A stretch of DNA of 64,000 nucleotides. Source: Oscillospiraceae bacterium. Its GTDB lineage: Bacteria > Bacillota > Clostridia > UBA1381 > UMGS1253. How positions within the stretch are numbered: position 1 is the first letter of the stretch; every line of letters begins with the position of its first letter. The notes below the pieces were generated by a model. The model saw only the letters and a program-made list of their open reading frames with translations, was not told the DNA's origin and ran no database searches. Positions 7,228 to 16,236 of the stretch are shown piece by piece. Made by a program: the position numbers and the translations under genes. The stretch is from assembly GCA_015068725.1 (NCBI GenBank), contig SVKA01000001.1, positions 62,001 through 126,000 of the forward strand, read 5' to 3'.

Positions 7228-7950
7228 TTAGATACCTGCTATATCTTTTATAACCTCGCCTGCTAAAATAAGACCTGCCGCTGATGGAACAAATGAAATA
7301 CTTCCCGGGATTTGACGCTTTCCTTCGGGCAAGGCTTCGCCAAGTGTTAAATCAGCAATAGGTGTAATAGGCTCTTCTTTTGAATATACGACCTTTAAAT
7401 CTTTTATACCACGCAGTTTTAACTCGCGGCGCATAACTCTTGCAAGCGGGCACACAGAGGTTTTGTAAATATCGCTCACCTCAAATGCGGAGGCGTCGAG
7501 CTTGTTTCCTGCGCCCATGCAGCTTATAATCGGTGTACCGATTGCTTTTGCACGTTCTATGAGTAAAAGCTTTGACGATACGGTATCTATTGCGTCTATG
7601 ATATATGAATATTTTGATAAATCGTACTCATCTGCGTTAGTGGCGTCATAAAATACGCAGTTTGCATTTATTTTTACGTCCAGATTTATTTCGAGGGCGC
7701 GCTCCCTCATTACATCGACCTTTGGCATACCGACTGTTTTGTGCGTCGCGATAAGCTGACGGTTTATGTTTGACAAAGACACATCGTCTGCATCAAAAAA
7801 ATCGAGTGCACCAACGCCTGCACGCACAAGTGCCTCTGCCGCATATGAGCCAACTCCGCCTATTCCAAATACGGCGACGTGAGCATTATTTAAGCGTTTT
7901 ATTCCATCTTCGCCCAGAAGCAACGCCGTTCTTATAAATTGTTCGTTCAA
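7228..7950 (-). CDS. tcdA: tRNA threonylcarbamoyladenosine dehydratase (TcdA/YrvM)
   Basis: This ThiF/E1-like enzyme uses ATP to cyclise t6A37 to ct6A in tRNAs that read ANN codons. The nucleotide-binding loop GIGGVGSYAAEALVRAG, the D..DVSLSNINRQ segment and the C-terminal [19 protein letters not shown] typical of the E. coli YgdL group are present. A GTG at 7959 is only 1 nt from GGAG, whereas TTG at 7950 has a 9-nt gap and gives a normal N-terminus, so I chose 7950 (240 residues). The gene directly precedes the 6S-like RNA candidate on the same strand. Confidence 0.92.
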   Translation of the reverse strand: MNEQFIRTALLLGEDGIKRLNNAHVAVFGIGGVGSYAAEALVRAGVGALDFFDADDVSLSNINRQLIATHKTVGMPKVDVMRERALEINLDVKINANCVFYDATNADEYDLSKYSYIIDAIDTVSSKLLLIERAKAIGTPIISCMGAGNKLDASAFEVSDIYKTSVCPLARVMRRELKLRGIKDLKVVYSKEEPITPIADLTLGEALPEGKRQIPGSISFVPSAAGLILAGEVIKDIAGI

Positions 7951-8000
7951 AATATTCACGCTCCAAAATTGTTTTGTGTTTTTATAAGTATATCATAAAA

Positions 8001-8046
8001 GGTGCGGGCGCACAAGAAGAAAAAATCCTCTGTATGCGCCCGCCAC
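8001..8046 (-). terminator. Probable terminator after hpf
   Basis: GCGGGCGCA (8004-8012) and TGCGCCCGC (8035-8043) form a perfect 9-bp GC-rich stem with a 22-nt loop. On the minus strand it is followed by ACCTTTTA, a short U-tract. It lies just downstream of hpf and upstream of tcdA. Confidence 0.6.
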
Positions 8047-8059
8047 AAGTAATTAATTT

Positions 8060-8605
8060 TTAATTTTCATCACGCTCAATCAAAGCGTAGTTACCATCTT
8101 TTCTTTTGTATACGATGCTGATAGCATCATTTTCTGCATTGTCAAATACGAAAAATTCGTGTCCGAGCAAATTCATCTGCAAAATTGCCTCTTCAACGCT
8201 CATTGGCTTGAAAGCAAATTTTTTAACCTTTACAACCTTGAATTCAGTTTCTTCATCGACTTCTGCCTCATCAGAAGAAGGGCTGATGTAGGGAACATCA
8301 AAAGCTTCTTTTTTAAGCTTCTTTTCAAGATGCGTTTTATGACGACGCATCTGGCGCTCGATAACATCTACAACCTGGTCAATTGCTGCGTACATATCGG
8401 CATCGGTTTCTTCTGCACGATATATAACGCCTTTGGAGAATATGGTAACCTCAATCGTGTGTCTGTCCTTTGAAACGCTGAGTGTTACACGGATTTCGGG
8501 GTCATCTTTGAAATATTTTTCAAGCTTGCCGAGGCGCTTGTGTATTCTCTCGCGAAGGCCCGGTGTAACATCCACTTTTCTTCCTGTAATGATAAAATTC
8601 ATCAT
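8060..8605 (-). CDS. hpf: Ribosome hibernation promoting factor, long form
   Basis: The protein has the N-terminal beta-alpha-beta-alpha domain (FIITGRKVDVTPGLRERI) that occupies the 30S decoding region, and a C-terminal dimerisation domain (about residues 125-178: FKVVKVKKFAFKPMSVEEAILQMNLLGHEFFVF). Long-form HPF therefore makes 100S ribosome dimers in resting cells of Gram-positives. The frame is open from TTG 8614, but GGAG lies 9 nt before the ATG at 8605, which I take as the start (181 residues); the ATG at 8602 is also possible. It is a single gene with its own terminator. Confidence 0.95.
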   Translation of the reverse strand: MMNFIITGRKVDVTPGLRERIHKRLGKLEKYFKDDPEIRVTLSVSKDRHTIEVTIFSKGVIYRAEETDADMYAAIDQVVDVIERQMRRHKTHLEKKLKKEAFDVPYISPSSDEAEVDEETEFKVVKVKKFAFKPMSVEEAILQMNLLGHEFFVFDNAENDAISIVYKRKDGNYALIERDEN

Positions 8606-8747
8606 AACCATCAACTCCTTTATTTAAACCCGCAGAATTTGCGGAAAGTTTTTTTGGTCGGTGCCGTAAAAGCTTTTGTCTTATGAAAATATTTACTTAT
8701 ATTATATATACCCCAAAAAATTTGTGTATAAACACCTTAAAGAAAAA

Positions 8748-9692
8748 TTATTTTTCCTCTTTTTCGTCAAAGCCGAGTTTTTCGGCTATAACGTAGAGCG
8801 GTCTGTTTTTACACTCGTCATATATTCTTCCGATATACTCGCCCATAATTCCGAGTACTATAAGCACAATTCCGTTAAAGAACAGGCTTATTGCAACAAT
8901 TGATGCCCAGCCCGAATCAAAATCTCCGACTGCAAGCTTTCTTATTATTACATATAAAAGGTACAAAAAGCTTATGCCCGAAATTGAATATCCCATATAA
9001 CCTGCAAGCTTTAGAGGCTTGTCAGAAAATGACGTGATTGCATCGGCGGCAAATTTCAACATCTTTTTAAGCGGATATTTTGTTTCGCCCGCAAAACGTT
9101 CTTTTCGCACATACGTTACGGCGGTTTGTTTAAAGCCGAGCCAGCTTATAAGACCGCGCACATAACGGTTTTTCTCTTTTATAGATTTCATAGCGTCGCA
9201 AACCTTGCGGTCAATAAGACGAAAATCGCCCGTGTCGGTAGGAATGTCAATGCTTGTAAGCGATGATAAAAAGCGGTAAAACACCTTTGCCGTTACCTTT
9301 TTAAAGGCGGTTTCGCCCTCGCGCACGCTGCGTTTTCCGTATACTACGTCATAACCTTCCTTCCATTTTGCAATCATATCTAATATAACCGCGGGTGGGT
9401 CCTGCAAATCTGCGTCAATTACGACTATTGCCTGACCGCGAGCGTTGTCCATGCCTGCCGTTATGGCCGTCTGATGGCCAAAGTTTCTTGCAAAGTTTAT
9501 AAGGCATACGTTAGGGTCATTTTTCATAATCTCTTTTGCAAGTATTTCGGTTTTATCGCGGCTTCCGTCATTTACAAATACAATTTCATATTCATCACCC
9601 GTGCTTTTCATAACCTCGGAAAGACGCTTGTGAGTTTCGGCTATAACAAGCTCCTCGTTATATAGTGGTACTACAATACTGTATTTTATCAT
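8748..9692 (-). CDS. GT2 glycosyltransferase, polyprenyl-phosphate glycosyl transferase type
   Basis: The 314-residue protein has a GT-A domain (residues 1-220) with VVPLYNEE near the start, NDGS (41-44), the metal-binding DADLQDPP (93-100) and TDTGDFRLI (about 151-159). Two membrane helices follow (about 228-255 and 263-290). This is the layout of GtrB/DPM1-like enzymes, which move a sugar from a nucleotide to undecaprenyl phosphate at the inner face of the membrane. GGAGG precedes the ATG. It lies 27 nt downstream of the large mannosyltransferase-type gene, which would use the lipid-linked sugar on the outer face. The sugar is not known. Confidence 0.92.
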   Translation of the reverse strand: MIKYSIVVPLYNEELVIAETHKRLSEVMKSTGDEYEIVFVNDGSRDKTEILAKEIMKNDPNVCLINFARNFGHQTAITAGMDNARGQAIVVIDADLQDPPAVILDMIAKWKEGYDVVYGKRSVREGETAFKKVTAKVFYRFLSSLTSIDIPTDTGDFRLIDRKVCDAMKSIKEKNRYVRGLISWLGFKQTAVTYVRKERFAGETKYPLKKMLKFAADAITSFSDKPLKLAGYMGYSISGISFLYLLYVIIRKLAVGDFDSGWASIVAISLFFNGIVLIVLGIMGEYIGRIYDECKNRPLYVIAEKLGFDEKEEK

Positions 9693-9719
9693 TTTTTTAT
9701 ACCTCCGTATCTTTTGTTA

Positions 9720-12700
9720 TCAGAATACCCAGCTTTGATACCATTTAAGACTGTTTAAATATGTGTTTGTAACCTCCATTCCCGACAAAACGGGGTAGAA
9801 GGATATAAACGCCAATGCACATACAAAAAGATATATACACAAAGCGATCAAAGCTTTGTTGTTCTTTAAAGTAATGCCGTTGTATGGATAGCGCTCAAAT
9901 GCATCGTTTATAACATAAGAGAGCATCAAAACAATAAATGGTACGCATGTAAAGTAGTGATAGATAAATACTACACGGTTTATGCCCATCCATGGCACAT
10001 ACTGCGAAAAATATCCTATAATAAGGAACAACGCATTGTAGTTTTTATTTTTAAACATTGTGTATACGCAATACAAAAGTGCGCCAAGACCGAGCCACCA
10101 TACAAAAGGATTACCAAATGATGCTATACTCATTCGCACCGTATCTGTTACATTTCCTGTGAAATACCAGATTGGACGTGCGATAATCGGCCACTGATAC
10201 CATTGTGATGAGAATGGGTGAGAATCCTTGAGGTATGAGTGGTAATTATACATTGAAATCTGATTATCAATTATGCTTTGTATGCCATTCATGCCCGGCG
10301 CACGAAGAAATGGTATATATGAAAGTGCGTATATAATCGCCGGAATGATTACAAAAAATACAAAGCAGTACAAAATAGTCTTTGTGCAGTATTTTTTGCA
10401 GTTTGCAACGGCGAGCCTTTGTGCTTTGGTTGACTGCTTGTTTGACATAACCTTTTTGTATTCCCATATTCGTCTTCCAAACGAGATAAAGAACATAATT
10501 GCAAGGCCTATACCCGCGTATACGCCCGTCCACTTTGACGCTATGCCAAGTCCCATACAAAGACCGCTAAGAGCGAGCGGGATAAGCGTTTTGTTAAACG
10601 GTGTATCATAAAAGCTCTTTGTAGTGTAATCATACATAAAGTAGTACATCAGTATGATAAAGAATGTAATGTATACGTCGATTGTCGCTATACGCGTTTG
10701 CGCAAAGTGCATAAAGTCGAGTGCAAAAAGCATAATTGCCGCAAATGCGACGGGAGTCTTTTTGAACAGCTTTTTTGCAAAAAGATATATGCATGGAAGC
10801 ATAAACACACCAAAAAGCGTTCCCACAACACGCCAGCCAAACGGATTCATTCCAAAGATAAGCACGCCTATTGCAATAAATATTTTTCCGAGCGGTGGAT
10901 GAGTGTTTTCATAAGGAGTAAGAGCATTTATAAACTCATACGCCGTTCTTGCGTGGTATATCTCATCAAAATATGTTCCGTTTTTATAAGAAATCAGCTC
11001 GGGTACAAGGTGCTGCTCGTCCATAAGATTGCTTATGCCGCAATCGTTACCTATGGGTGTGATTGAAACCGGTGTAATTAACGAACCATCTTTGCCGACA
11101 AAGGCAATTTCGTGCAGAACGGTGTTATTTACGCCTGCTTCGATTGTGATATCTGCCGCTACTGTACCGATTTCGTATTCGTGCCAGCAGAAAACCGAGC
11201 CGAGTGTATTGGCTTTTCTTATTTTCATTCCCGATGGCTCTGTAAGACGAAGTATCACGTCGCGCTCCTCATACGAGCCGGTGTAAAACTTTATTTTTTC
11301 GATATATGTGTTTTCGGCAAATTCCATACGAAAACCATTGCCCACGGTAGGACTGTCCCACTTTGTTACGGGAGCCTTCATATCGCCGAGATTTGTAAAG
11401 GCTACAATAGCATAAACAAGAGTAACAACGCTCATAATTATCGCATCTGTGCGTGTGATACGCATTTTTGGAGCCGATTTCATAAGCTCAAATTCTTTTT
11501 GAGGCTTATTTTGGACAGACGGTTTTTTTGCCGTTTTTTGTTTTAGTGTTACGATGGTTTCTTTTTCGTCCGACATTACATATACAAGATATATAAACGA
11601 TATTATGTTTATTATGCAAACAACCGGCACAAATGCTCCTGATGGAGCTGCTGTGGTGTTAAGCTCCAGATTCTGATAAAGCATCGAGCTTGTGTTTAAA
11701 AATTGTCCGATGCTTAAAAGTGCAAACGACACAACAACGCGAATGTCCTTTTTATATGCAAATGCCATCAAAAGAAGTATCATTGCGGGGAAAATATAAC
11801 GCTCGTGCATTTTTGCTGCAAAGGTAAACATACAGGTAATTATAAAAGCGGCAAGCATAAACAAATTTGTTTCTCCCTTGCGCTTTATATAGATAAACGC
11901 ACATACAAATACTATTGAAATTATTGCAATATTTGACCATACAGAATACGGGAGCAAAAGGAAGGTTTGATTCACATCGCGCCAGTTTGCCCCAAAGAGT
12001 GCAAATACGTTAAACGCATTTACAGTTGCATACGGATATGACGCAAGTGTCGATATATATTGCTTTATTACTGGCATAAAGTCGAAACCTTTTGCAAATG
12101 GAAGTATAAGCACAAACAAAAGTCCAAAGCTTGCGATTGCGCTTATGCCGATTTGCTTTAAAGCTTTTATGCGTGCACTTTTATCGTGCGCGTCGATAAA
12201 AAGCATGCGATACAAATACAAAAGAAGTATTGGAGTAAATATTACTGTCTGCGGTTTTATAAGCAGACCTGTTGCAAAGCATATACATGCCCATAAAAGC
12301 TTCTTTTCGGATATAAGCCAGACAAAAAGCACCACAAATAGAGTGAAAACACTGTCGACCTGTCCCCATGCACTGCTGTTTATTATAGTCGCAGGATTTA
12401 AAAGGTATAAAAGCGGCAGACAAAGTGATACAGTTTTGTTTGTACGCTTTGAAAGGAATTTGTACAAAACAAAGCCGCCTGCAAGGTCGCATATTATAGC
12501 GGGAAGCTTTATTATGACAGTATAAAGAGTCGAATCGTATGCGATGTTAAAAAGTGATTTTACCGCACCGATAAGGTATAGCACATACATATATCCGGGT
12601 GGATAATCTGTAAAAGCATCAGAAAAATAAAAATTTGAAAGTCCGCCTTTAAATGACATTTCTGCCCAGCTTTTAAAGCATACGATATCCGTAGCGTGTC

Positions 12701-12878
12701 CTGTAACCGACATCGCTACAATAAGGCGTATGATAAATGCACCACAAAGAAGCAGCGATATCGCTACAGTTGCATTACTCGCGCTTTGCTCCTTTGCAAG
12801 CGAAGGTCTTAGTGATGAATAATAGACGAGTACAAAAAGTAGTGCGTATACCGACGCACACAAATAAATAACAGACAT
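9720..12878 (-). CDS. Fused GT-C glycosyltransferase / protein O-mannosyltransferase-type protein
   Basis: This protein of about 1,052 residues combines two membrane glycosyltransferases. Residues 1-440 are a multi-spanning GT-C module (FTDYPPGY near 91, MHERYIFPA near 359). A linker is followed by a soluble insert at about 500-625 that looks like a beta-sandwich. From about 635 a PMT-type module begins with the catalytic-type acidic pair D640-E641 (DEIYHARTAYEF), HPPLGK (662-667), WRVVGTLFG and ASKWTGVYAGIGLA. Such enzymes transfer sugar from a polyprenyl-phosphate donor to an acceptor outside the membrane. GTG at 12884 is only 2 nt after the Shine-Dalgarno, so the ATG at 12878 (8-nt gap) is preferred. 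The GT2 gene downstream probably makes its donor. Confidence 0.88.
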   Translation of the reverse strand: MSVIYLCASVYALLFVLVYYSSLRPSLAKEQSASNATVAISLLLCGAFIIRLIVAMSVTGHATDIVCFKSWAEMSFKGGLSNFYFSDAFTDYPPGYMYVLYLIGAVKSLFNIAYDSTLYTVIIKLPAIICDLAGGFVLYKFLSKRTNKTVSLCLPLLYLLNPATIINSSAWGQVDSVFTLFVVLFVWLISEKKLLWACICFATGLLIKPQTVIFTPILLLYLYRMLFIDAHDKSARIKALKQIGISAIASFGLLFVLILPFAKGFDFMPVIKQYISTLASYPYATVNAFNVFALFGANWRDVNQTFLLLPYSVWSNIAIISIVFVCAFIYIKRKGETNLFMLAAFIITCMFTFAAKMHERYIFPAMILLLMAFAYKKDIRVVVSFALLSIGQFLNTSSMLYQNLELNTTAAPSGAFVPVVCIINIISFIYLVYVMSDEKETIVTLKQKTAKKPSVQNKPQKEFELMKSAPKMRITRTDAIIMSVVTLVYAIVAFTNLGDMKAPVTKWDSPTVGNGFRMEFAENTYIEKIKFYTGSYEERDVILRLTEPSGMKIRKANTLGSVFCWHEYEIGTVAADITIEAGVNNTVLHEIAFVGKDGSLITPVSITPIGNDCGISNLMDEQHLVPELISYKNGTYFDEIYHARTAYEFINALTPYENTHPPLGKIFIAIGVLIFGMNPFGWRVVGTLFGVFMLPCIYLFAKKLFKKTPVAFAAIMLFALDFMHFAQTRIATIDVYITFFIILMYYFMYDYTTKSFYDTPFNKTLIPLALSGLCMGLGIASKWTGVYAGIGLAIMFFISFGRRIWEYKKVMSNKQSTKAQRLAVANCKKYCTKTILYCFVFFVIIPAIIYALSYIPFLRAPGMNGIQSIIDNQISMYNYHSYLKDSHPFSSQWYQWPIIARPIWYFTGNVTDTVRMSIASFGNPFVWWLGLGALLYCVYTMFKNKNYNALFLIIGYFSQYVPWMGINRVVFIYHYFTCVPFIVLMLSYVINDAFERYPYNGITLKNNKALIALCIYLFVCALAFISFYPVLSGMEVTNTYLNSLKWYQSWVF

Positions 12879-12936
12879 AAACACAGCTCCTTAATAGTTT
12901 TGTCAAAACAAGTTCGTTTTTTATATGTAAACGGCT

Positions 12937-13815
12937 TTATAACAGCTCGTATTTTATGCGTTCGGGTGTTTTTGAAAGTGTGTGAAGCACTTTTTCCAAA
13001 ACTACGCCCTCACGAACAGGCGTATTGTAACCAAAGGTTGTGCGTATTGCTATTGAAACAAAATTAACCGCGCGGTCGATTGCAACGGGCAGAGAGTCGC
13101 CTTCAAGAAGTGCACCGGTAAGCACACTTGTAAAAATGTCGCCTGTTCCGGGATATTCTGCCGGAATATAGTCGCACATAACGCGCCAGAAACGCTCATC
13201 CTCTTTGTCGTACGCAACAACACAGTTTTTTGCATCCTCCATAACCATGCTTGTGATAACGGCGGTTTTTGGACCAAGCGAGCACAAATCTTTAAGCATT
13301 TTTTTTACGTCTTCACGGCTGTAGGAGTCTTTGAATGCACATCCGAGAAGAAAAGATGCTTCTGTAATGTTTGGCGTTATTATATGGGCGTGCGAAACAA
13401 GCCTCTTCATATGGCCTATAAAATCGGCGCTGAATGTATCATAGAGTCTTCCGCTGTCGGCAAATACAGGGTCCACTACAACGAGTGTATCTTCTTTTCC
13501 AAAGTCGTCTATAAAAGACATTATAATGTCGATTTGTTCGGCAGAGCCAAGAAAGCCCGAATATATACAGTCAAAGTCAATGCCAAGCTCTTTCCAGTGC
13601 TTGTAATAGTCTTTCATAGTATCGGTAAGGTCAACAAAGGTATAACCTTCAAAACCGCCTGTATGAGTTGAGAGTACAGCGGTAGGGAGCGGGCATACCT
13701 GCATTCCCATAGATGAGAGCGTAGGAATTATGACAGACAAAGAGCAACGCCCAAAGCCCGACATATCGTGTATTGCAGCTATGCGTGGAATTATACTTTT
13801 TTTTACAATGTTCAT
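12937..13815 (-). CDS. pdxY: Pyridoxal/pyridoxamine kinase
   Basis: This 292-residue ribokinase-superfamily protein phosphorylates vitamin B6 vitamers as a salvage route to pyridoxal 5'-phosphate. Visible features are HDMSGFGRCSL (16-26), which takes the substrate-binding position, ITPNITEA (146-153) and the anion-hole/catalytic GTGD (223-226). The N-terminus and VLSTHTGGF are typical of the PdxK/PdxY group in Bacillota. The Shine-Dalgarno before ATG 13815 is weak (GGAT). It could be co-transcribed with the mannosyltransferase 58 nt downstream, but no functional link is apparent. Confidence 0.9.
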   Translation of the reverse strand: MNIVKKSIIPRIAAIHDMSGFGRCSLSVIIPTLSSMGMQVCPLPTAVLSTHTGGFEGYTFVDLTDTMKDYYKHWKELGIDFDCIYSGFLGSAEQIDIIMSFIDDFGKEDTLVVVDPVFADSGRLYDTFSADFIGHMKRLVSHAHIITPNITEASFLLGCAFKDSYSREDVKKMLKDLCSLGPKTAVITSMVMEDAKNCVVAYDKEDERFWRVMCDYIPAEYPGTGDIFTSVLTGALLEGDSLPVAIDRAVNFVSIAIRTTFGYNTPVREGVVLEKVLHTLSKTPERIKYELL

Positions 13816-13957
13816 ATCAAAACATCCAATCTGAAGATATTACATAAATCAATATTATTTTACTACAAAAAAGCCGTTTGTGCAAGGTAATTTTGACAAT
13901 ATATTGCGTGTTCGGTATATAAATATAAAAAAATATTAAATAAATATAAAAAAAGGC

Positions 13958-13986
13958 TGGAAATGAAGAAAAAAACGTTGTATAAT
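13958..13986 (+). promoter_or_regulatory. Probable promoter of cdaA-cdaR
   Basis: TGGAAA (13958-13963) and a consensus TATAAT (13981-13986) are 17 nt apart, about 45 nt upstream of cdaA in an AT-rich divergent gap. Confidence 0.6.
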
Positions 13987-14032
13987 ATAATTAGTATATT
14001 TATGAAGAAATTTTTGGGGGAGTGTGAGAATA

Positions 14033-14884
14033 TTGGGCGGATTGTTTGAAGAATTTATGCAAAATTTTTTAAGATTTGTGTCAACAGTGCGCTTTGCGGA
14101 TATAGTTGATATCGCTATTGTGGCATTTATAGTGTATCAGGGTTTTCGTCTTATGCGTGAAACGCGCGCAGGGCAGCTTGTCAAGGGTATATTGATACTT
14201 GTAGTGCTTTTGCAGCTCAGCTCCTGGCTTGGGCTTAATACCATACAGTATATACTTAAAAATACTATGCAGCTCGGCTTTTTTGCTTTGCTTATAGTTT
14301 TTCAGCCCGAGCTTCGTCGCGGACTTGAGCGCTTGGGACGAGGAGCCGTAGGCAGAATATTCAGCTTTAATTCGAGAGAGGAAACGGTAGAGCATACTAT
14401 CGAAGAAATAGCAAAAGCAGTTGACCATCTTGCAAAAAACAGGGTTGGCGCACTGATATGTATGGAGCGTATAACAAGACTTGGTGATATTATCAAGACG
14501 GGTACGGCAGTTAATTCTACTGTAAGTGCTGAGCTTTTAGCAAACATTTTTGTGCCAAACACGCCGCTTCACGATGGTGCTGTTATAATAGGCTCAAACA
14601 GAATTCTGGCGGCGGCGTGCTTTTTGCCGCTTACACATAATAACGATTTGTCAAAGGAGCTTGGCACAAGGCATCGTGCAGCAATCGGTCTTTCGGAAAA
14701 TTCTGATGCGATTGTTATAGTTGTAAGCGAAGAAACAGGCAAAATTTCTCTTGCGCTAAATGGTGGTCTTACGAGAAATCTGACCGTTGATACGCTTAAA
14801 AAAGCATTGACAAAGAATATGAAATTTGATTCTAACATAATTGACAAGGAAAAGTTTACTTTTTGGAAGGGGGCGGCAAAATGA
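14033..14884 (+). CDS. cdaA: Diadenylate cyclase CdaA
   Basis: CdaA makes the second messenger c-di-AMP from two ATP. The protein has three membrane helices in the first 95 residues and then a DisA_N cyclase domain with the catalytic DGA motif (HDGAVIIG, near 182) and RHR (GTRHRAAIG, near 214). GTG at 14024 is only 1 nt behind GGGGGAG; TTG at 14033 has the usual 10-nt gap and is chosen (283 residues). The stop overlaps the cdaR start by four bases (ATGA), which indicates coupling. The usual third gene glmM is absent here. Confidence 0.95.
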   Translation: MGGLFEEFMQNFLRFVSTVRFADIVDIAIVAFIVYQGFRLMRETRAGQLVKGILILVVLLQLSSWLGLNTIQYILKNTMQLGFFALLIVFQPELRRGLERLGRGAVGRIFSFNSREETVEHTIEEIAKAVDHLAKNRVGALICMERITRLGDIIKTGTAVNSTVSAELLANIFVPNTPLHDGAVIIGSNRILAAACFLPLTHNNDLSKELGTRHRAAIGLSENSDAIVIVVSEETGKISLALNGGLTRNLTVDTLKKALTKNMKFDSNIIDKEKFTFWKGAAK

Positions 14885-16080
14885 AAAAAGCATTTGCAAG
14901 TGAAACCGCTTTCAAAATTTATTCGCTTCTCATAGCTATTCTTTTGTGGGTATTTGTTGTTTATAATCAAAATCCGCAAAGCACCAAAGTAGTTGACGAT
15001 ATCAAAATATCGTATACGAATGCCGCCGAGCTTGAAAGAGCGGGACTTATAATCAGACGCGAAGGGCGCGAGCCTACGGTTGCAATTACAGTTGAGGGAA
15101 GACGTCTGTCCATAGGCAAAATAGAGTCGGAAAATGTTTCAGCGTCCGTAACCGTTCCGAGAATACATGAAGGCGAGTATGATGTATCGGTTGAAACGCG
15201 TCTTCCGATAAGTGATGTTTCGATAATCGACAAAAAGCCGTATACCGTAAAAGTAGTAGTTGAAAAGCTTAAAAAAATAAGCGTTCCCGTTGAGATAAAG
15301 TACACAGGCAGTCCAAAGGATGAAAATTCATCCGTGCAGGCACAGGCAGTGCCCGAGCAGGTATCTGTATGGGGACCTGAATCTGTGATGAACAATGTTT
15401 CACATGCGTCTGCAACCTTTGATATATCGAATGCTGTTGAAGGACAAACGAGTGAGCTGAAATATAAAATTATATCCAAAGACGGAAAGGATATAACAAA
15501 TGATGCAAACGTTAATGTTGATTCGACCACTGTTTTGGTTGTCAGCTCGGTATACAAAATAAAGGATATTCCGATAGAGGTTAAGTATACGGGCAATTTG
15601 CCGGAAGGTTATGCGATAGCCTCCTCAGAGGTGCTTCCCGCAAAAATACGACTCGGAAGCAAGGACAATGCGATTGATATGATTGAAAAAATAGCGACAG
15701 AGCCGATTGACGTATCGGGTATGTCGCAGTCAAAAAAACTTTCCGTAAGGCTTGTTCTGCCTGATGGTATTGCAAATATTCTTTCTGTTACAGAGGCAGA
15801 GGTATCGGTAAATGTTGTTAAAAAAGTATCCAGAACAGTAAATGTGGAAAGCGTTGTATTCAAAAATGCAAAAGAGGATTTAAGCTATCAGGCAACCAAT
15901 CTGCCGATGCAGATTACGCTATATGGGGCAAAAAGTATTCTTGACGCATTTGAGATAGCGCCGTCGGTAGATGTGGGTGAGCTTTCAAAGGGGGAGCATT
16001 ATACCCTCCCGCTTGAGCTTAATTTGCCGGAGGGCATAATATGCAGCGAGCTTCATAATGTGGTTGTCAATGTGTTTTGA
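14881..16080 (+). CDS. cdaR: YbbR-domain regulator of CdaA
   Basis: The 399-residue protein has one N-terminal membrane helix (about residues 12-30, LLIAILLWVFVVY) followed by several extracellular YbbR repeats, recognisable by recurring VPV.IKYTG or IPIEVKYTG starts near 134 and 224. CdaR binds and modulates CdaA at the membrane. The ATG at 14881 is preceded by GGAAGGGGG and overlaps the cdaA stop; the longer open frame from TTG 14863 would include the Shine-Dalgarno. The function is inferred from its pairing with cdaA. Confidence 0.93.
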   Translation: MKKAFASETAFKIYSLLIAILLWVFVVYNQNPQSTKVVDDIKISYTNAAELERAGLIIRREGREPTVAITVEGRRLSIGKIESENVSASVTVPRIHEGEYDVSVETRLPISDVSIIDKKPYTVKVVVEKLKKISVPVEIKYTGSPKDENSSVQAQAVPEQVSVWGPESVMNNVSHASATFDISNAVEGQTSELKYKIISKDGKDITNDANVNVDSTTVLVVSSVYKIKDIPIEVKYTGNLPEGYAIASSEVLPAKIRLGSKDNAIDMIEKIATEPIDVSGMSQSKKLSVRLVLPDGIANILSVTEAEVSVNVVKKVSRTVNVESVVFKNAKEDLSYQATNLPMQITLYGAKSILDAFEIAPSVDVGELSKGEHYTLPLELNLPEGIICSELHNVVVNVF

Positions 16081-16119
16081 TATTTGAAAAATCGCAATTG
16101 TTATGTGCAATTAATGCGT

Positions 16120-16153
16120 GTGTAACAAACCTGTAACAAAGCTATGGTAAAAT
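16120..16153 (+). promoter_or_regulatory. Pho-box-like direct repeat with extended -10 promoter
   Basis: GTGTAAC (16120-16126) and CTGTAAC (16131-16137) are direct 7-mers with an 11-bp period. Ten bases later comes an extended -10, TGGTAAAAT (16145-16153), without a good -35. That is the geometry of PhoB/PhoP-activated promoters, in which the repeat replaces the -35. It would drive the secreted protein gene at 16237. This is inferred from pattern only. Confidence 0.45.
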
Positions 16154-16236
16154 ACTATTGTAGAATTGTATGAATTGTGTCCTGTGATATGGGCTCGTAT
16201 ATACAATATTGTGTGTTAAAAAAGGAGGTTTTTATC

